A stretch of DNA of 46,765 bases from Pseudomonadota bacterium (GCA_018240785.1 JAFEFC010000025.1:1-46765), one strand, 5' to 3'; numbered from the stretch's first letter, positions 32,087 to 42,867 are shown. Notes: generated by a model not told the origin, from the letters alone. Made by a program: numbers and translations.

Positions 32087-32584
32087 TCAATAGGGCTTGA
32101 AGTAATCGAAGGGTTCCTGGCAGGAGAGGCAGCGGTACAGCGCCTTGCAGGCCGTGGAACCGAACTGGGAGGTGACGACGGTGTTGCTCGAGCCGCACAG
32201 CGGGCACGCCACCGGCGCGGTGTCGGCGCGGCGCACGAACTTCACCACGCTGACGTCCGAGGGCGTGTGGTGCGGCGGGGCGATGCCGTACTTGCGCAGC
32301 TTCTCCTTCGCCTCGTCGCTCATCCAGTCGGTGGTCCAGGCCGGCGCGAGCTGGGTGATCACCCGCGCCGCGATGCCGGCCTGTTCCAGGCTGGCGCGCA
32401 CGTCGTCCTCGATCTGGCCCATTGCCGGGCAGCCGCTGTAGGTCGGCGTGATGACGACCTCGACACCGTCCGCGGTCTCGCGCACATCCCGCAGGATCCC
32501 CAGCTCGCGCAGGGTCACCACCGGGATCTCGGGATCGGTCAGGTGCTCCAGGGTCGCCCAGACCTTGTCGACGTTGCTGCTCAT
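32087..32584 (-). CDS. paaD: Phenylacetyl-CoA epoxidase-associated protein PaaD
   Basis: A 165-residue protein with an N-terminal MIP18/DUF59 domain (VWATLEHLTDPEIPVVTLRELGILRDV, TPTYSGCPAMGQIEDDV) and a C-terminal four-cysteine metal-binding knuckle (ACPLCGSS ... CLSCQEPFDYFKPY). PaaD is needed for epoxidase activity, probably in iron-sulfur or diiron maturation. Starts 11 bases after paaC. Confidence 0.95.
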   Translation of the reverse strand: MSSNVDKVWATLEHLTDPEIPVVTLRELGILRDVRETADGVEVVITPTYSGCPAMGQIEDDVRASLEQAGIAARVITQLAPAWTTDWMSDEAKEKLRKYGIAPPHHTPSDVSVVKFVRRADTAPVACPLCGSSNTVVTSQFGSTACKALYRCLSCQEPFDYFKPY

Positions 32585-32595
32585 GGCGACTCGCC

Positions 32596-33378
32596 TTACC
32601 AGGTTGCGTTGGGGTGCGCGCGGGCCAGCCCCTGCATCTCGCCGAGCAGATAGCTCAGGTGCTCGGAGTGCAGGCCGACCTTGCCTTCGGTGACGTAGCC
32701 GTGGAAGTTGGGCCGCGTCAGCGTCGCTTCTTCCAGGGCCTCGTTCACCATCGCGTCCCATTCCGGGCGCAGCGCCCACACGTCGATGCCGACCCCGGCC
32801 GCCACCGCGGCACCTTCGGCCGGGCTGGTCGTCCAGAATTCCTCGGTGTAGGGCATCAGGTGGTTCACCGCAGCCTGTGCGCGGGCGTGCGATTCCTCGG
32901 TGCCGTCACCCAGGCGCACCAGCCAGTCGCGCGAGTGGTGCAGGTGGTAGCTCGTTTCCTTCAGCGACTTGGCGGCGATCGCGGCCAGGCTGGCGTCCTT
33001 CGATTGCAGCAGCTTGTCCCACACCAGCACCATCAGCGTGGAATAGAGGAAGTTGCGCACGATGGTGGTCGCATAGTCGCGGTCCGCCGCGGCGTAGCCG
33101 ACCAGCGGGCCGTGGTGCGGCAGTTCCAGCAGCGTGTAGTTGCGGAACTCGTGCGCATCGCGGAAGTAGGCCAGCTTGTCCTCGGTGGCGTCGCCGCCCT
33201 TCAGCTCGGCCGCGCGCTGGTACAGCAGGCGGGCCTGGCCGATGAGGTCGAGGCTGACGTTGGCGAGCGCGAGGTCTTCCTCGAGGATGGGGCCGTGGCC
33301 GCACCACTCGGCGTTGCGCTGGCCGAGCACGACGGCGTTGTCGGCCAGGTGCAGCAGGTAGTCGATCGGCGTGCTCAT
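32596..33378 (-). CDS. paaC: Phenylacetyl-CoA epoxidase structural subunit PaaC
   Basis: A 260-residue ferritin-like non-catalytic subunit that pairs with PaaA. Typical segments are YLLHLADNAVVLGQRNAEWCGHGP, EEDLALANVSLDLIGQARLLY and SLKETSYHLHHSRDWLVRLGDGTEESH. Its ATG overlaps the paaB stop by one base. Complete length. Confidence 0.97.
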   Translation of the reverse strand: MSTPIDYLLHLADNAVVLGQRNAEWCGHGPILEEDLALANVSLDLIGQARLLYQRAAELKGGDATEDKLAYFRDAHEFRNYTLLELPHHGPLVGYAAADRDYATTIVRNFLYSTLMVLVWDKLLQSKDASLAAIAAKSLKETSYHLHHSRDWLVRLGDGTEESHARAQAAVNHLMPYTEEFWTTSPAEGAAVAAGVGIDVWALRPEWDAMVNEALEEATLTRPNFHGYVTEGKVGLHSEHLSYLLGEMQGLARAHPNATW

Positions 33379-33677
33379 TACATGTGCCCCACTTCTTCCG
33401 GGATCTCGTAGAAGGTCGGATGGCGGTAGATCTTGTCGGCCGCCGGGTCGAACAGCTCGCCCTTGTCGTCCGGGTTGCTGGCGGTGATCGAGGCGGACGG
33501 CACCACCCAGATGCTCACGCCTTCCTGGCGGCGGGTGTAGACGTCGCGCGCCATGTGCAGCGCCTGCGCCGCGTCGGCCGCGTGCAGGCTGCCGCAGTGC
33601 TTGTGCTCCAGGCCTTGCTTGCTGCGGACGAAGACTTCCCAGAGGGGCCAATCCTTCAGTGCGGGTGCGGTGCTCAT
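33378..33677 (-). CDS. paaB: Phenylacetyl-CoA epoxidase subunit PaaB
   Basis: A 99-residue small subunit: [41 protein letters not shown], read across its parts, then [13 protein letters not shown] and the C-terminal [16 protein letters not shown]. It bridges PaaAC heterodimers. The ATG at 33677 overlaps the paaA stop by four bases (ATGA). Confidence 0.97.
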   Translation of the reverse strand: MSTAPALKDWPLWEVFVRSKQGLEHKHCGSLHAADAAQALHMARDVYTRRQEGVSIWVVPSASITASNPDDKGELFDPAADKIYRHPTFYEIPEEVGHM

Positions 33678-34681
33678 GCTGCCTCCTTGACTTGACGTTC
33701 TTTCTGCTTGCGTGCGTATGCCAGGGCTGCGTCGCGCACCCACTGGCCGTCGTTGTGTGCCTTCACTCGCGTCGCCAGGCGTTCCTTGTTGCAGGGGCCG
33801 TTGCCTTCGACGGTGTTCCAGAACTCGGCCCAGTCGATCTGGCCGTAGTCGTAGTGGCCGCGCTCCTCGTTCCACTTCAGGTCGGGGTCGGGCAGGGTCA
33901 CGCCCAGCACCTTGGCCTGCGGCACGGTGGCGTCGATGAACTTCTGGCGCAGCTCGTCGTTGCTGATGCGCTTGATGCCCCAGCGCATGCCCTGCGCGCT
34001 GTGCGGGCTGTCGGCGTCCGGCGGCCCGAACATCGCCAGGCACTTCCACCAGTAGCGGTTGACCGCGTCCTGCACCATCGCGCGTTGTTCGTCGGTGCCC
34101 TTCATCATCACCAGCAGGGCCTCGTAGCCCTGGCGCTGGTGGAAGGATTCCTCCTTGCACACGCGGATCATGGCGCGCGCATAGGGGCCGTAGGAGCAGC
34201 GGCACAGCGGGATCTGGTTCATGATCGCGGCGCCGTCGACCAGCCAGCCGATCACGCCCACGTCGGCCCAGTTTAGCGTCGGGTAGTTGAAGATCGAGCT
34301 GTACTTGGCCTTGCCGGAGTGCAGGCCGGCGAGCATCTCGTCGCGTCCGGTGCCCAGCGTCTCGGCGGCGGAATACAGGTAGAGGCCGTGGCCGCCCTCG
34401 TCCTGCACCTTGGCGATCAGGATCGCCTTGCGCTTGAGGCTGGGCGCGCGCGAGATCCAGTTGCCTTCCGGCAGCATGCCGACAATCTCGCTGTGGGCGT
34501 GCTGGCTGATCTGGCGCACCAGCGTCTTGCGGTACGCCTCGGGCATCCAGTCCTGCGGCTCGATGCGGCCGTCAGCGGCAATGCGGGCCTCGAACGCGGC
34601 TTCCTGCTCGCTCGCGGCGCCCGGCACGACGGCCAGCTTTTTCCCGGACTCGTCCGGGATGTCCATCGCCTGTGTATACAT
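33674..34681 (-). CDS. paaA: Phenylacetyl-CoA epoxidase catalytic subunit PaaA
   Basis: The 335-residue diiron oxygenase subunit that inserts one oxygen atom into phenylacetyl-CoA to give the ring-1,2-epoxide. Diiron ligands are visible in [15 protein letters not shown] (ExxH) and [14 protein letters not shown] (ExxH), within the ferritin-like fold. ATG at 34681 follows AGGAGAG. It starts the paaABCDE block; a 99-base gap separates it from the hydratase gene, with no clear internal promoter. Confidence 0.97.
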   Translation of the reverse strand: MYTQAMDIPDESGKKLAVVPGAASEQEAAFEARIAADGRIEPQDWMPEAYRKTLVRQISQHAHSEIVGMLPEGNWISRAPSLKRKAILIAKVQDEGGHGLYLYSAAETLGTGRDEMLAGLHSGKAKYSSIFNYPTLNWADVGVIGWLVDGAAIMNQIPLCRCSYGPYARAMIRVCKEESFHQRQGYEALLVMMKGTDEQRAMVQDAVNRYWWKCLAMFGPPDADSPHSAQGMRWGIKRISNDELRQKFIDATVPQAKVLGVTLPDPDLKWNEERGHYDYGQIDWAEFWNTVEGNGPCNKERLATRVKAHNDGQWVRDAALAYARKQKERQVKEAA

Positions 34682-34780
34682 CTGCTCTCTCCTCGCAAAT
34701 ACCGGCCCGGGGGATACCGGGGCGGAACTCAACATGTGTTTCGACTTGCTCTCTGTTGCGTCGTTTCCGTGCGCCGCCGC

Positions 34781-35566
34781 TCAGCTCATCCAGGCCGGCG
34801 ATCGCTTCTGCAGGAAGGCGGCGATGCCTTCCTTCGCCTCGTCGGTGGCGCGCTGGCGGGAAATGCGGGTGGCCGTGTCCTCGGCCACGGCGGCATCGAT
34901 CGGCCGACCGGTGATTGCCGCGATCAACTGCTTGGCTGCCAGTTGCGCCAGCGGGCCGCCAGCCAGCAGCGGCTCCACCAGCTTCGCCACGCCGGCGTCG
35001 AGCTGCTCCAGCGCCACCACCTCGCTGACCAGGCCGATGGCCTTGGCCTCCGCAGCGCGGAATTTCTCCGCGGTCTGGAAGTAGCGCAGTGCGTGGCGCG
35101 GGCCGATGGCGCGCAACACGTAAGGGCTGATCACCGCCGGGATGATCCCGAACTTCACTTCCGAGGTGGAGAACTGTGCGTCCTCGGACGCCACCACCAT
35201 GTCGCAGGCCGCCGCCAGGCCGGTGCCGCCGCCCAGCGCGGCGCCCTGCACGCGGGCGATGGTCGGCTTGGACATGCCCGACAGCGCCTGCAGCATGCCG
35301 GCGAACTTGCGCGCGTCGGCGAGGTTCTCGGTCTCGGTGTACGCGGAAGCCCGCTGCATCCAGTTGAGGTCGGCACCGGCCGAGAAGTGACGGCCGCGGC
35401 CGGCGAGCACGACGATGCGCACCGAGGCGTCGGCGTCGAGCTCGGCACAGGCGGCGCCGAGGTCGGCGATGAGCTGTTCGTTGAAGGCGTTGAACACGTC
35501 CGGACGGTTCATCCAGATCGTGGCCACCGCGCCACTGCGTTCGATTTCCAGTGTTTCGTAGGTCAT
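34781..35566 (-). CDS. Enoyl-CoA hydratase/isomerase family protein (probable PaaF role)
   Basis: A 261-residue crotonase-fold enzyme with oxyanion-hole segments HFSAGADLNWM and GAALGGGTGLAAACDMV and the catalytic Glu region EVKFGIIPAVISPYV. In this operon it is positioned to hydrate 2,3-dehydroadipyl-CoA to 3-hydroxyadipyl-CoA (PaaF). The GADLNWM motif is also common in methylglutaconyl-CoA hydratases, so specificity is not certain. It lies between paaJ and paaA. Confidence 0.88.
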   Translation of the reverse strand: MTYETLEIERSGAVATIWMNRPDVFNAFNEQLIADLGAACAELDADASVRIVVLAGRGRHFSAGADLNWMQRASAYTETENLADARKFAGMLQALSGMSKPTIARVQGAALGGGTGLAAACDMVVASEDAQFSTSEVKFGIIPAVISPYVLRAIGPRHALRYFQTAEKFRAAEAKAIGLVSEVVALEQLDAGVAKLVEPLLAGGPLAQLAAKQLIAAITGRPIDAAVAEDTATRISRQRATDEAKEGIAAFLQKRSPAWMS

Positions 35567-35672
35567 TCTGCTGTTCCTGCCGCCGCGGTCGGCGGGCGAG
35601 GCCCGGCGTGAAGCCGGACCTGCCCGGGGCGCTGCGGGTCTCCTCCGTTATTCTCTGTGGCCTGGCGCTGCC

Positions 35673-36878
<1,206 letters not shown>

Positions 36879-36888
36879 CGCCGGCTCC

Positions 36889-38214
36889 TTACAGTTGCTT
36901 CGGGCGCTGGTCGATGACGCGGCGTGCCTTGCCGGTCAGCGTGCGCGGAATGGCTTCGAACTCCATCACGTTCACCTTGGTGCTGATGCCGATGATGGTC
37001 TTGATGTGGTGCTGCAGCTCGCGGGCGATGTTCTCCGTCTCGGTGCGGCTGAGCTTGCCCGACAGCTCGCGCTGGACCTCGACACGGATCTCGACGTTGT
37101 CGAGGTGACCGTCGCGCGTCAGCACGATCTGGTAGTTACCCGACAGGCGCTTGTCGCGCATGATCTGCTCCTCGATCTGGGTCGGGAACACGTTCACGCC
37201 GCGCACGATCAGCATGTCGTCCGAGCGGCCGGTGATCTTGCCGATGCGGCGGAACGAGCGTGCGGTCGGCGGCAGCAGGCGGGTGAGGTCGCGGGTGCGG
37301 TAGCGGATGACGGGGAAGGCTTCCTTCGTCAGCGAGGTGAACACCAGCTCGCCTTCCTCGCCGTCGGGCAGCACTTCGCCGGTGTCGGGGTCGATGATCT
37401 CGGGGTAGAAGTGGTCTTCCCAGATCACCGGGCCGTCCTTGGTCTCGATGCACTCGCTCGCCACGCCCGGGCCCATCACTTCGGTGAGGCCGTAGATGTC
37501 GATGGCGTCGATGCCGAGCTTGCGCTCGATCTCGGTGCGCATGCCTTCGCCCCAGGGCTCGGCGCCGAAGATCCCGATCTTAAGCGAGATTTCGTCGGGC
37601 TTGATGTTCAGGCGCTCGAACTCCTCGGCGATCACCAGCGAGTAGGACGGCGTGACCATGATCGCGTCGGGACGGAAGTCCATGATCTGCTGCACCTGCT
37701 TCTCGGTCTGGCCGCCGGACATCGGCACCGCGGTGCAGCCGGCACGCTCGATGCCATAGTGCGCGCCGAGGCCGCCGGTGAACATGCCGTAGCCGTAGGC
37801 GTTGTGCACCATGTCGCCGGCGCGCACGCCGGCGGCGCGCAGCGAACGGGCGACGACGTTGGCCCAGTTGTCGAGGTCGTTCTTGGTGTAGCCGACCACC
37901 ACCGACTTGCCGGTGGTGCCGCTCGAGGCGTGCAGACGGGCCACCTTGCTGCGTGGCACCGCGAACAGGCCGAAGGGGTAGTTGTCGCGCAGGTCCGTCT
38001 TCGTCATGAAGGGGAACCTGGCGAGGTCTTCCAGCGACTTCAGGTCGTCCGGGTGCACGCCCTTTTCCTCGCAGCGCTTGCGGTAGGGCTCGACGTTGTC
38101 ATAAGTGTGGCGCACCGACCACTGCAGGCGCTGCAGTTGCAGCGCGGAGATTTCGTCGCGGCTGGCTTGCTCGATCGGCTCGAGATCGCCGGGTTGCGGG
38201 CTCTTCACGGGCAT
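36889..38214 (-). CDS. paaK: Phenylacetate-CoA ligase
   Basis: A 441-residue AMP-forming ligase that activates phenylacetate, the committed pathway step. Motifs: the P-loop HASSGTTGKSVVVGYT, GAHYGIERAGCTAVPMSGGQTEKQ, IDIYGLTEVMGPGVASEC (A5) and the C-terminal GRSDDMLIVRGVNVFPTQIE, with the catalytic Lys in LTGKARRV, a possible acetylation target. Complete; 37 bases after paaI. Confidence 0.97.
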   Translation of the reverse strand: MPVKSPQPGDLEPIEQASRDEISALQLQRLQWSVRHTYDNVEPYRKRCEEKGVHPDDLKSLEDLARFPFMTKTDLRDNYPFGLFAVPRSKVARLHASSGTTGKSVVVGYTKNDLDNWANVVARSLRAAGVRAGDMVHNAYGYGMFTGGLGAHYGIERAGCTAVPMSGGQTEKQVQQIMDFRPDAIMVTPSYSLVIAEEFERLNIKPDEISLKIGIFGAEPWGEGMRTEIERKLGIDAIDIYGLTEVMGPGVASECIETKDGPVIWEDHFYPEIIDPDTGEVLPDGEEGELVFTSLTKEAFPVIRYRTRDLTRLLPPTARSFRRIGKITGRSDDMLIVRGVNVFPTQIEEQIMRDKRLSGNYQIVLTRDGHLDNVEIRVEVQRELSGKLSRTETENIARELQHHIKTIIGISTKVNVMEFEAIPRTLTGKARRVIDQRPKQL

Positions 38215-38251
38215 GGTGTTGTCCTCTCCTCTCTGTTTTTCGGGTGGCCGA

Positions 38252-38719
38252 TCAGGCCTGTTCGGCAGCGAGGCCGGCGATCACTTCGCCGGCGATGCGG
38301 TAGCTCTTGCCGCGGAAAAGCGCGACGGTCCGGCCGGCGCTGTCGCGCACGGTGACGTCATAGACGCCGGTGCGGCCCGACAGCGAGCGCTCGACCGCCT
38401 CCGCCTGCAGGGTGTCGCCTTCCTTGCCGGGGGCGACGAAGTCGATGTTGCAGCCCGAGGCCACGGTGTTGCGGTTGTAGGCGTTGCAGGCGTAGGCGAA
38501 GGCGGTGTCGGCGAGCGCGAAGATCAGGCCGCCGTGGCAGATGTGGTGGCCATTCACCATGTCGCCGCGCACCGGCATGCTCAACGTGGCGTGGCCGGGG
38601 CCGACGCTGTCGATGCGCATGCCCAGCGCCTGGGCGGCGCGGTCGCGCGACCACATCGCCGCAGCGACGGCTGCGGCCAGCGCCTGCGGATCGGCGGGGA
38701 TGGTCTGCGTGTCAGTCAT
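38252..38719 (-). CDS. paaI: Hydroxyphenylacetyl-CoA thioesterase PaaI
   Basis: A 155-residue hotdog thioesterase, DMVNGHHICHGGLIFALADTAFAYACN with the catalytic Asp, and TLQAEAVERSLSGRTGVYDV. PaaI releases CoA from dead-end hydroxylated products. The ATG at 38719 lies 7 bases inside the end of paaH, indicating coupling; an upstream frame start at 38737 is less likely. Confidence 0.95.
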   Translation of the reverse strand: MTDTQTIPADPQALAAAVAAAMWSRDRAAQALGMRIDSVGPGHATLSMPVRGDMVNGHHICHGGLIFALADTAFAYACNAYNRNTVASGCNIDFVAPGKEGDTLQAEAVERSLSGRTGVYDVTVRDSAGRTVALFRGKSYRIAGEVIAGLAAEQA

Positions 38720-40283
38720 GGATCTTCTTTCCGGCAAAGACGCGCTGCTGGATCAGCGGCGAGACGCGATAGCGGTCCTCGCCGTAGAAGCGGGCGAGGT
38801 TGGCGAGTACGGTGCAGATCGCCGGCACGCCAACCTTGTCGGCCCACTCCAGCGGCCCGCGCGGGTAGTTCACGCCCAGCTTCATGGCGGAGTCGGCGCC
38901 GGCCGCGTCGCACACGCCCTGATACACGGCGTCGGCGGCCTCGTTGGCGAGCATCGCCACGGTGCGCATCACCGCCAGTCCCGGCGTGTCGCCCAGGCGG
39001 CACACTTCGAAACCGGCGGCCTGCAGCAGGCCGATGGCGGCGCCCACCGCGGGCGCGAAGCAGTTGATTGCGGCGCCGACGGCGATGCGGCTGGCAGTGG
39101 CGTAATCGAGCGCAAGGTCGATCAGCACCACGTTGGCGATGCCGGTGTCGGCGGCGCGCTGCGTGGCGGTGCGGCCGTCGGTGACGAAGACCACCGCGCC
39201 ACCGACTTCGGCGATGCGGCCGTCGCTCGCCTCGCCCCAGGTGTGGGCGATGTTGCGCTCGAACAGGCGGTCGGCGATCGCATGCACTGCGGCCGAATGG
39301 CCGTGCAGCACGATCTCGGTCGGTGCGTTCTGCGCCACTGCGACTTGCGGCGCGGGACGCTCCGCGCCTTCGCGATAGTCGTAGAAGCCGCGGCCCGACT
39401 TGCGGCCGATGAAACCGGCGTCGACCAGCTCCTGCTGGATCAGCGACGGCGTGAAGCGCGGGTCGTTGTAGAAGGCGTTCCACACCGAGCGCGTCACGGC
39501 GAAGTTCACGTCGTGGCCGATCATGTCCATCAGCTCGAATGGCCCCATGCGGAAGCCACCGGCATCGCGCATGATCGCGTCCAGCGTGGCGCAGTCGCCG
39601 CCGCCTTCGTTGAGGATGCGCAGCGCCTCGGCGTAGTAGGGCCGGGCGACGCGGTTGACGATGAAGCCCGGCGTCGAGCGCGCATGCACCGGCGTCTTGC
39701 CCCACGCCGCGGCGGAGGCGAACAGGGTGTCGGCGACGGCGCGGTCGGTGGCGAGGCCGGACACGACCTCGACCAGCTTCATCAGCGGCGCCGGGTTGAA
39801 GAAGTGCAGGCCGGCCAGGCGCTCGGGGCGCTGGAGGGCGGCGCCGATCGAGGTCACCGAGATCGACGAGGTGTTGGTGCCGAAGATGCAGTCGGCGCCG
39901 ACGATGTCTTCCAGGTCACGATACAGCTTCTGCTTGGCTTCCAGGTTCTCGACGATGGCTTCGACCACCAGCGCGGCGTCGGCCAGATCGGCGAGCTGCT
40001 CGACGGCGACGAGGCGCGCACTGGCTGCCTGCGCGGCGTCGGCGGTCATCTTGCCCTTGTCGGCGAGCTTGCCGAACTGGGCGCGGATGCCTTCGATCGC
40101 CTTGGCGGCAGCGCCCGGCCGGTTGTCCAGCAGCTTGACGACATGGCCGGCGGCGGACGCCACCTGGGCAATGCCGGCGCCCATGGCGCCGGTGCCGACC
40201 ACCGCGATCACGGCGGAGGTGGGCAATGGCAGGGGCAGCGGCTGTGCCGCGGGCTTGGAGGCTTGGGTGTCGGTCACGCTCAT
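38712..40283 (-). CDS. paaH: 3-hydroxyadipyl-CoA dehydrogenase PaaH
   Basis: A 523-residue 3-hydroxyacyl-CoA dehydrogenase. NAD Rossmann motif AVVGTGAMGAGIAQVASAAGH, LHFFNPAPLMKLVEVV (catalytic His region), STPGFIVNRVARPYYAEAL and two C-terminal 3HCDH domains, the second in the last about 100 residues (LGVNYPRGPLEWADKVG). The doubled C-terminal domain and length fit PaaH. Start ATG overlaps the paaG stop (ATGA). Confidence 0.95.
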   Translation of the reverse strand: MSVTDTQASKPAAQPLPLPLPTSAVIAVVGTGAMGAGIAQVASAAGHVVKLLDNRPGAAAKAIEGIRAQFGKLADKGKMTADAAQAASARLVAVEQLADLADAALVVEAIVENLEAKQKLYRDLEDIVGADCIFGTNTSSISVTSIGAALQRPERLAGLHFFNPAPLMKLVEVVSGLATDRAVADTLFASAAAWGKTPVHARSTPGFIVNRVARPYYAEALRILNEGGGDCATLDAIMRDAGGFRMGPFELMDMIGHDVNFAVTRSVWNAFYNDPRFTPSLIQQELVDAGFIGRKSGRGFYDYREGAERPAPQVAVAQNAPTEIVLHGHSAAVHAIADRLFERNIAHTWGEASDGRIAEVGGAVVFVTDGRTATQRAADTGIANVVLIDLALDYATASRIAVGAAINCFAPAVGAAIGLLQAAGFEVCRLGDTPGLAVMRTVAMLANEAADAVYQGVCDAAGADSAMKLGVNYPRGPLEWADKVGVPAICTVLANLARFYGEDRYRVSPLIQQRVFAGKKIHD

Positions 40284-41074
40284 TCCCCGGTGAACTTCGG
40301 TGCGCGCTTCTCCATGAAGGCGGCGACGCCTTCGGCGTAGTCCGGGCTCCAGCCCAGTTCGCGCATGAAGCCGCCCTCGAAGGAGAGCTGCTGCTCCAGC
40401 GTGTGGCCCGGCGCGGCGTGCATCGCCTGGCGGGTGCGCACCAGCGCCTTGGTCGGCATCGCGGCGAGTTGTGCCGCGAGCGCGTCCACCTTGGCGCCGA
40501 ACTCGGCGTCGTCGTACGCGGCCCAGATCAGGCCCCAGTCGGCGGCCTTCTCGGCCGGTAGCTTGTCGGCGAGCAGGGCGAGGCCCATGGCACGCGCCAT
40601 GCCGACGCGCTGCGGCAGGAACCAGGTGCCGCCGGTGTCCGGGACCAGGCCGATCTTGCTGAAGGCCTGCAGGAAGGACGCCGACTTCGTCGCCACCACC
40701 AGGTCGCAGGCCAGCGCGACGCTGGCGCCAGCGCCGGCGGCGATGCCGTTGACTGCGGCGATGGTGGGCACGCGCAGGTTCTGCAGGCGCAGCACCAGCG
40801 GCTTGTAGTTCTTCTCGACGACGTTGCCGATGTCGGGCATCTTGCCGCCCACCGCCGCCATGTCCGGGTCGGCCAGGTCCTGGCCGGCGCAGAAGGCGCG
40901 GCCGGCGCCGGTCAGCACGAGGACGCGCACGGCCTTGTCGGCCTGGATGCGATCGAGCGCGTCACGCAGCTCGGCGTGCATCTCGCCGGTGAAGCTGTTG
41001 AGCTTGTCGGGGCGGTTCAGCGTCAGGCGGGCGACGCCCGCCTCCAGGGCGAACAGGATGTTCTTGTATTCCAC
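40280..41074 (-). CDS. paaG: Ring-1,2-epoxyphenylacetyl-CoA isomerase PaaG
   Basis: A 264-residue crotonase-fold isomerase that turns the epoxide into oxepin-CoA and also acts on unsaturated intermediates. Seen: VARLTLNRPDKLNSFTGEMH, FCAGQDLADPDM, NGIAAGAGASVALACDLVVA, KIGLVPDTGGTWFLPQRVG. I chose the GTG at 41074, which has GAGGAG about 7 bases upstream and gives the usual length; an upstream start at 41113 would overlap paaN. Confidence 0.95.
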   Translation of the reverse strand: MEYKNILFALEAGVARLTLNRPDKLNSFTGEMHAELRDALDRIQADKAVRVLVLTGAGRAFCAGQDLADPDMAAVGGKMPDIGNVVEKNYKPLVLRLQNLRVPTIAAVNGIAAGAGASVALACDLVVATKSASFLQAFSKIGLVPDTGGTWFLPQRVGMARAMGLALLADKLPAEKAADWGLIWAAYDDAEFGAKVDALAAQLAAMPTKALVRTRQAMHAAPGHTLEQQLSFEGGFMRELGWSPDYAEGVAAFMEKRAPKFTGE

Positions 41075-41084
41075 GAGCGGCTCC

Positions 41085-42752
41085 TCAGACGTGATAACGA
41101 CGCTGGACGACACGGAAGCGGTTGGCGACGAAGGCCGAGTCCGCGTACGAGGCGTTGGCCGACGGGTTGCCGCCGGTGCCGTGGTAGTCGGAGAAGGCCG
41201 CCGACTGGTTCACGAACACGCCGCCGGTGAGGTTGATCGACAGTGCGACCTTGCCGCGCCAGGTGGCTTCGGTCATCGCGTCGATGACGTCCTGTCTGGT
41301 CGAGTAGATGCCGACGGTGAGCGCGCCATGGGTCTTGACCACGCGCTCGGACAGCGCGATCGCCGCGGCGGTGTCGGCCACCTTGACGATGAAGCTGATC
41401 GGGCCGAAGCGCTCTTCCATGTAGGCCTTCTCGTCGCCCGCGTCGCAGGCCAGCAGCACCGGGGTGCGCACCTTGGCGCCGGGGAATTCCGGATTCTGCA
41501 GCGTGGTGGAGGCCAGCACGACCTTGCCCAGCGCGCCGCTATTGGCGATGTCGATGCGCTCGGCGGTGTCGGCCGACTGGATCGCGCCCAGCACCGCATG
41601 GGCGACTTCCGGCTTGGACAGGAAGCGCTCGACCGCCTTGGCGAGATCGGCGCAGACCTCGTCGTAGCTCTTGTGGCCGTCCTCGGTGTCGATGCCGCCG
41701 GCCGGCACGAAGATCGCCTGCGAGGTGGTGCACATCTGGCCCGAGTAGAGCGACAGGGTGAAGGCGAGGTTGCCCAGCATCGCCTTGTAGGCGTCGGTGG
41801 AGTCGATGACGATGTTGTTGACGCCGGCGAGCTCGGCATACACCTGGGCCTGGCGGCAGTTGTCGATCAGCCACTGGCCGAACACGTTGCCGCCGGTGAA
41901 GTCGACCGACTTGACCGTCGGGTGGGTGGCGAGCGCCTGGGTGACGCTGCGCTGGGTGGCCACGCACAGGCTCACCAGGTTGGGATCGATGCCGTTCTCG
42001 GCGAGCACGGTGCGGATGGTGCGCACGGTGATGGCCGCCGGCAGGATGGCGTTGCTGTGCGGCTTGACGATCACCGCGTTGCCGGTGGCCAGCGCGGCGA
42101 ACAGGCCGGGGTAGGTGTTCCAGGTCGGGAAGGTGCCGCAGCCGATCACCAGGCCGACGCCGCGGCCGACGATCTGGAAGTGCTTCTTCATCACCAGCGG
42201 CGGGTTCTTGCCCTGCGGCTTTTCCCAGGTGGCCTCGGCGGGCACGAAGCCCTGCTCGCGCCAGGCGTAGGTGACGGCCTCCAGGCCACGATCCTGCGCG
42301 TGCGGCGCGCCGGCCTGGAAGGCCATCATCCAGCCCTGGCCGGTGGTCATCATCACCGCATGCCCGAGTTCGAAGCTCTGCTTGTTCAGGCGGTCGAGGA
42401 TTTCCAGGCAGATGCCGGTGCGGCCATCGGCGCCCACCGCCTGCCAGCCCTTCATCGCCTCGAGGCCGGCGGCGATCAGCGCGTCCGGCTCGCACACCGG
42501 GTAGCTGACGTCGAGCGCGACACCGTAGGGCGAAGCCTCGCCACCATGCCAGCCGGTCTGTCCCGGCTGCCCCAGTTCGAATTGCTTGCCCAGATGGGCC
42601 TCGAACGCACGCTTGCCTTCATCCGGCGCCGTCTCGCCATACAGCTTGGGGCTCGGCATCTCGGGGAACGGCGTCCAGTATCCACGTGTGGAGATGGCGT
42701 TGAGGGCGCTATCGAGGGTCGCGCGGTGCTTCTCGAACAGGGGATGAGTCAT
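41085..42752 (-). CDS. paaN: PaaN, aldehyde dehydrogenase-like ring-cleavage enzyme without hydratase domain
   Basis: A 555-residue aldehyde dehydrogenase-superfamily protein of the PaaN type: FQIVGRGVGLVIGCGTFPTWNTYPGLFAALATGNAVIVKPH, read across its parts, and the catalytic Cys in SGQMCTTSQAIFVPAGG. It oxidises the ring-opened semialdehyde. The C-terminal MaoC hydratase domain of E. coli PaaZ is absent, so oxepin-CoA hydrolysis needs a separate enzyme. First gene of the operon; ATG 42752 follows CGGAGAGA. TTGACA-N17-TATCGT lies just upstream. Confidence 0.95.
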   Translation of the reverse strand: MTHPLFEKHRATLDSALNAISTRGYWTPFPEMPSPKLYGETAPDEGKRAFEAHLGKQFELGQPGQTGWHGGEASPYGVALDVSYPVCEPDALIAAGLEAMKGWQAVGADGRTGICLEILDRLNKQSFELGHAVMMTTGQGWMMAFQAGAPHAQDRGLEAVTYAWREQGFVPAEATWEKPQGKNPPLVMKKHFQIVGRGVGLVIGCGTFPTWNTYPGLFAALATGNAVIVKPHSNAILPAAITVRTIRTVLAENGIDPNLVSLCVATQRSVTQALATHPTVKSVDFTGGNVFGQWLIDNCRQAQVYAELAGVNNIVIDSTDAYKAMLGNLAFTLSLYSGQMCTTSQAIFVPAGGIDTEDGHKSYDEVCADLAKAVERFLSKPEVAHAVLGAIQSADTAERIDIANSGALGKVVLASTTLQNPEFPGAKVRTPVLLACDAGDEKAYMEERFGPISFIVKVADTAAAIALSERVVKTHGALTVGIYSTRQDVIDAMTEATWRGKVALSINLTGGVFVNQSAAFSDYHGTGGNPSANASYADSAFVANRFRVVQRRYHV

Positions 42753-42785
42753 TCGTCTCTCTCCGGTGGGGTTATGTGGGCGCAA

Positions 42786-42814
42786 ACGATACGAATGGAT
42801 TTGATGGATGTCAA
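42786..42814 (-). promoter_or_regulatory. Sigma-70 promoter of the paa operon
   Basis: On the minus strand TTGACA (42814-42809), exactly 17 bp, TATCGT (42791-42786), 34 bases before the paaN ATG. An ATACGAAT octamer (42789-42796) overlapping the -10 recurs at 42937-42944. Confidence 0.75.
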
Positions 42815-42852
42815 TGCCGAGTATCCTAAATTTGCGCTAGTTTCACGTCTTG

Positions 42853-42867
42853 TTCCTCTAAGAGGAA
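42853..42867. promoter_or_regulatory. 15-bp perfect dyad upstream of the paa promoter
   Basis: TTCCTCT-A-AGAGGAA, centred 46 bases upstream of the -35 of the paaN promoter. Position and symmetry fit a regulator site; which regulator is unknown. Confidence 0.5.
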
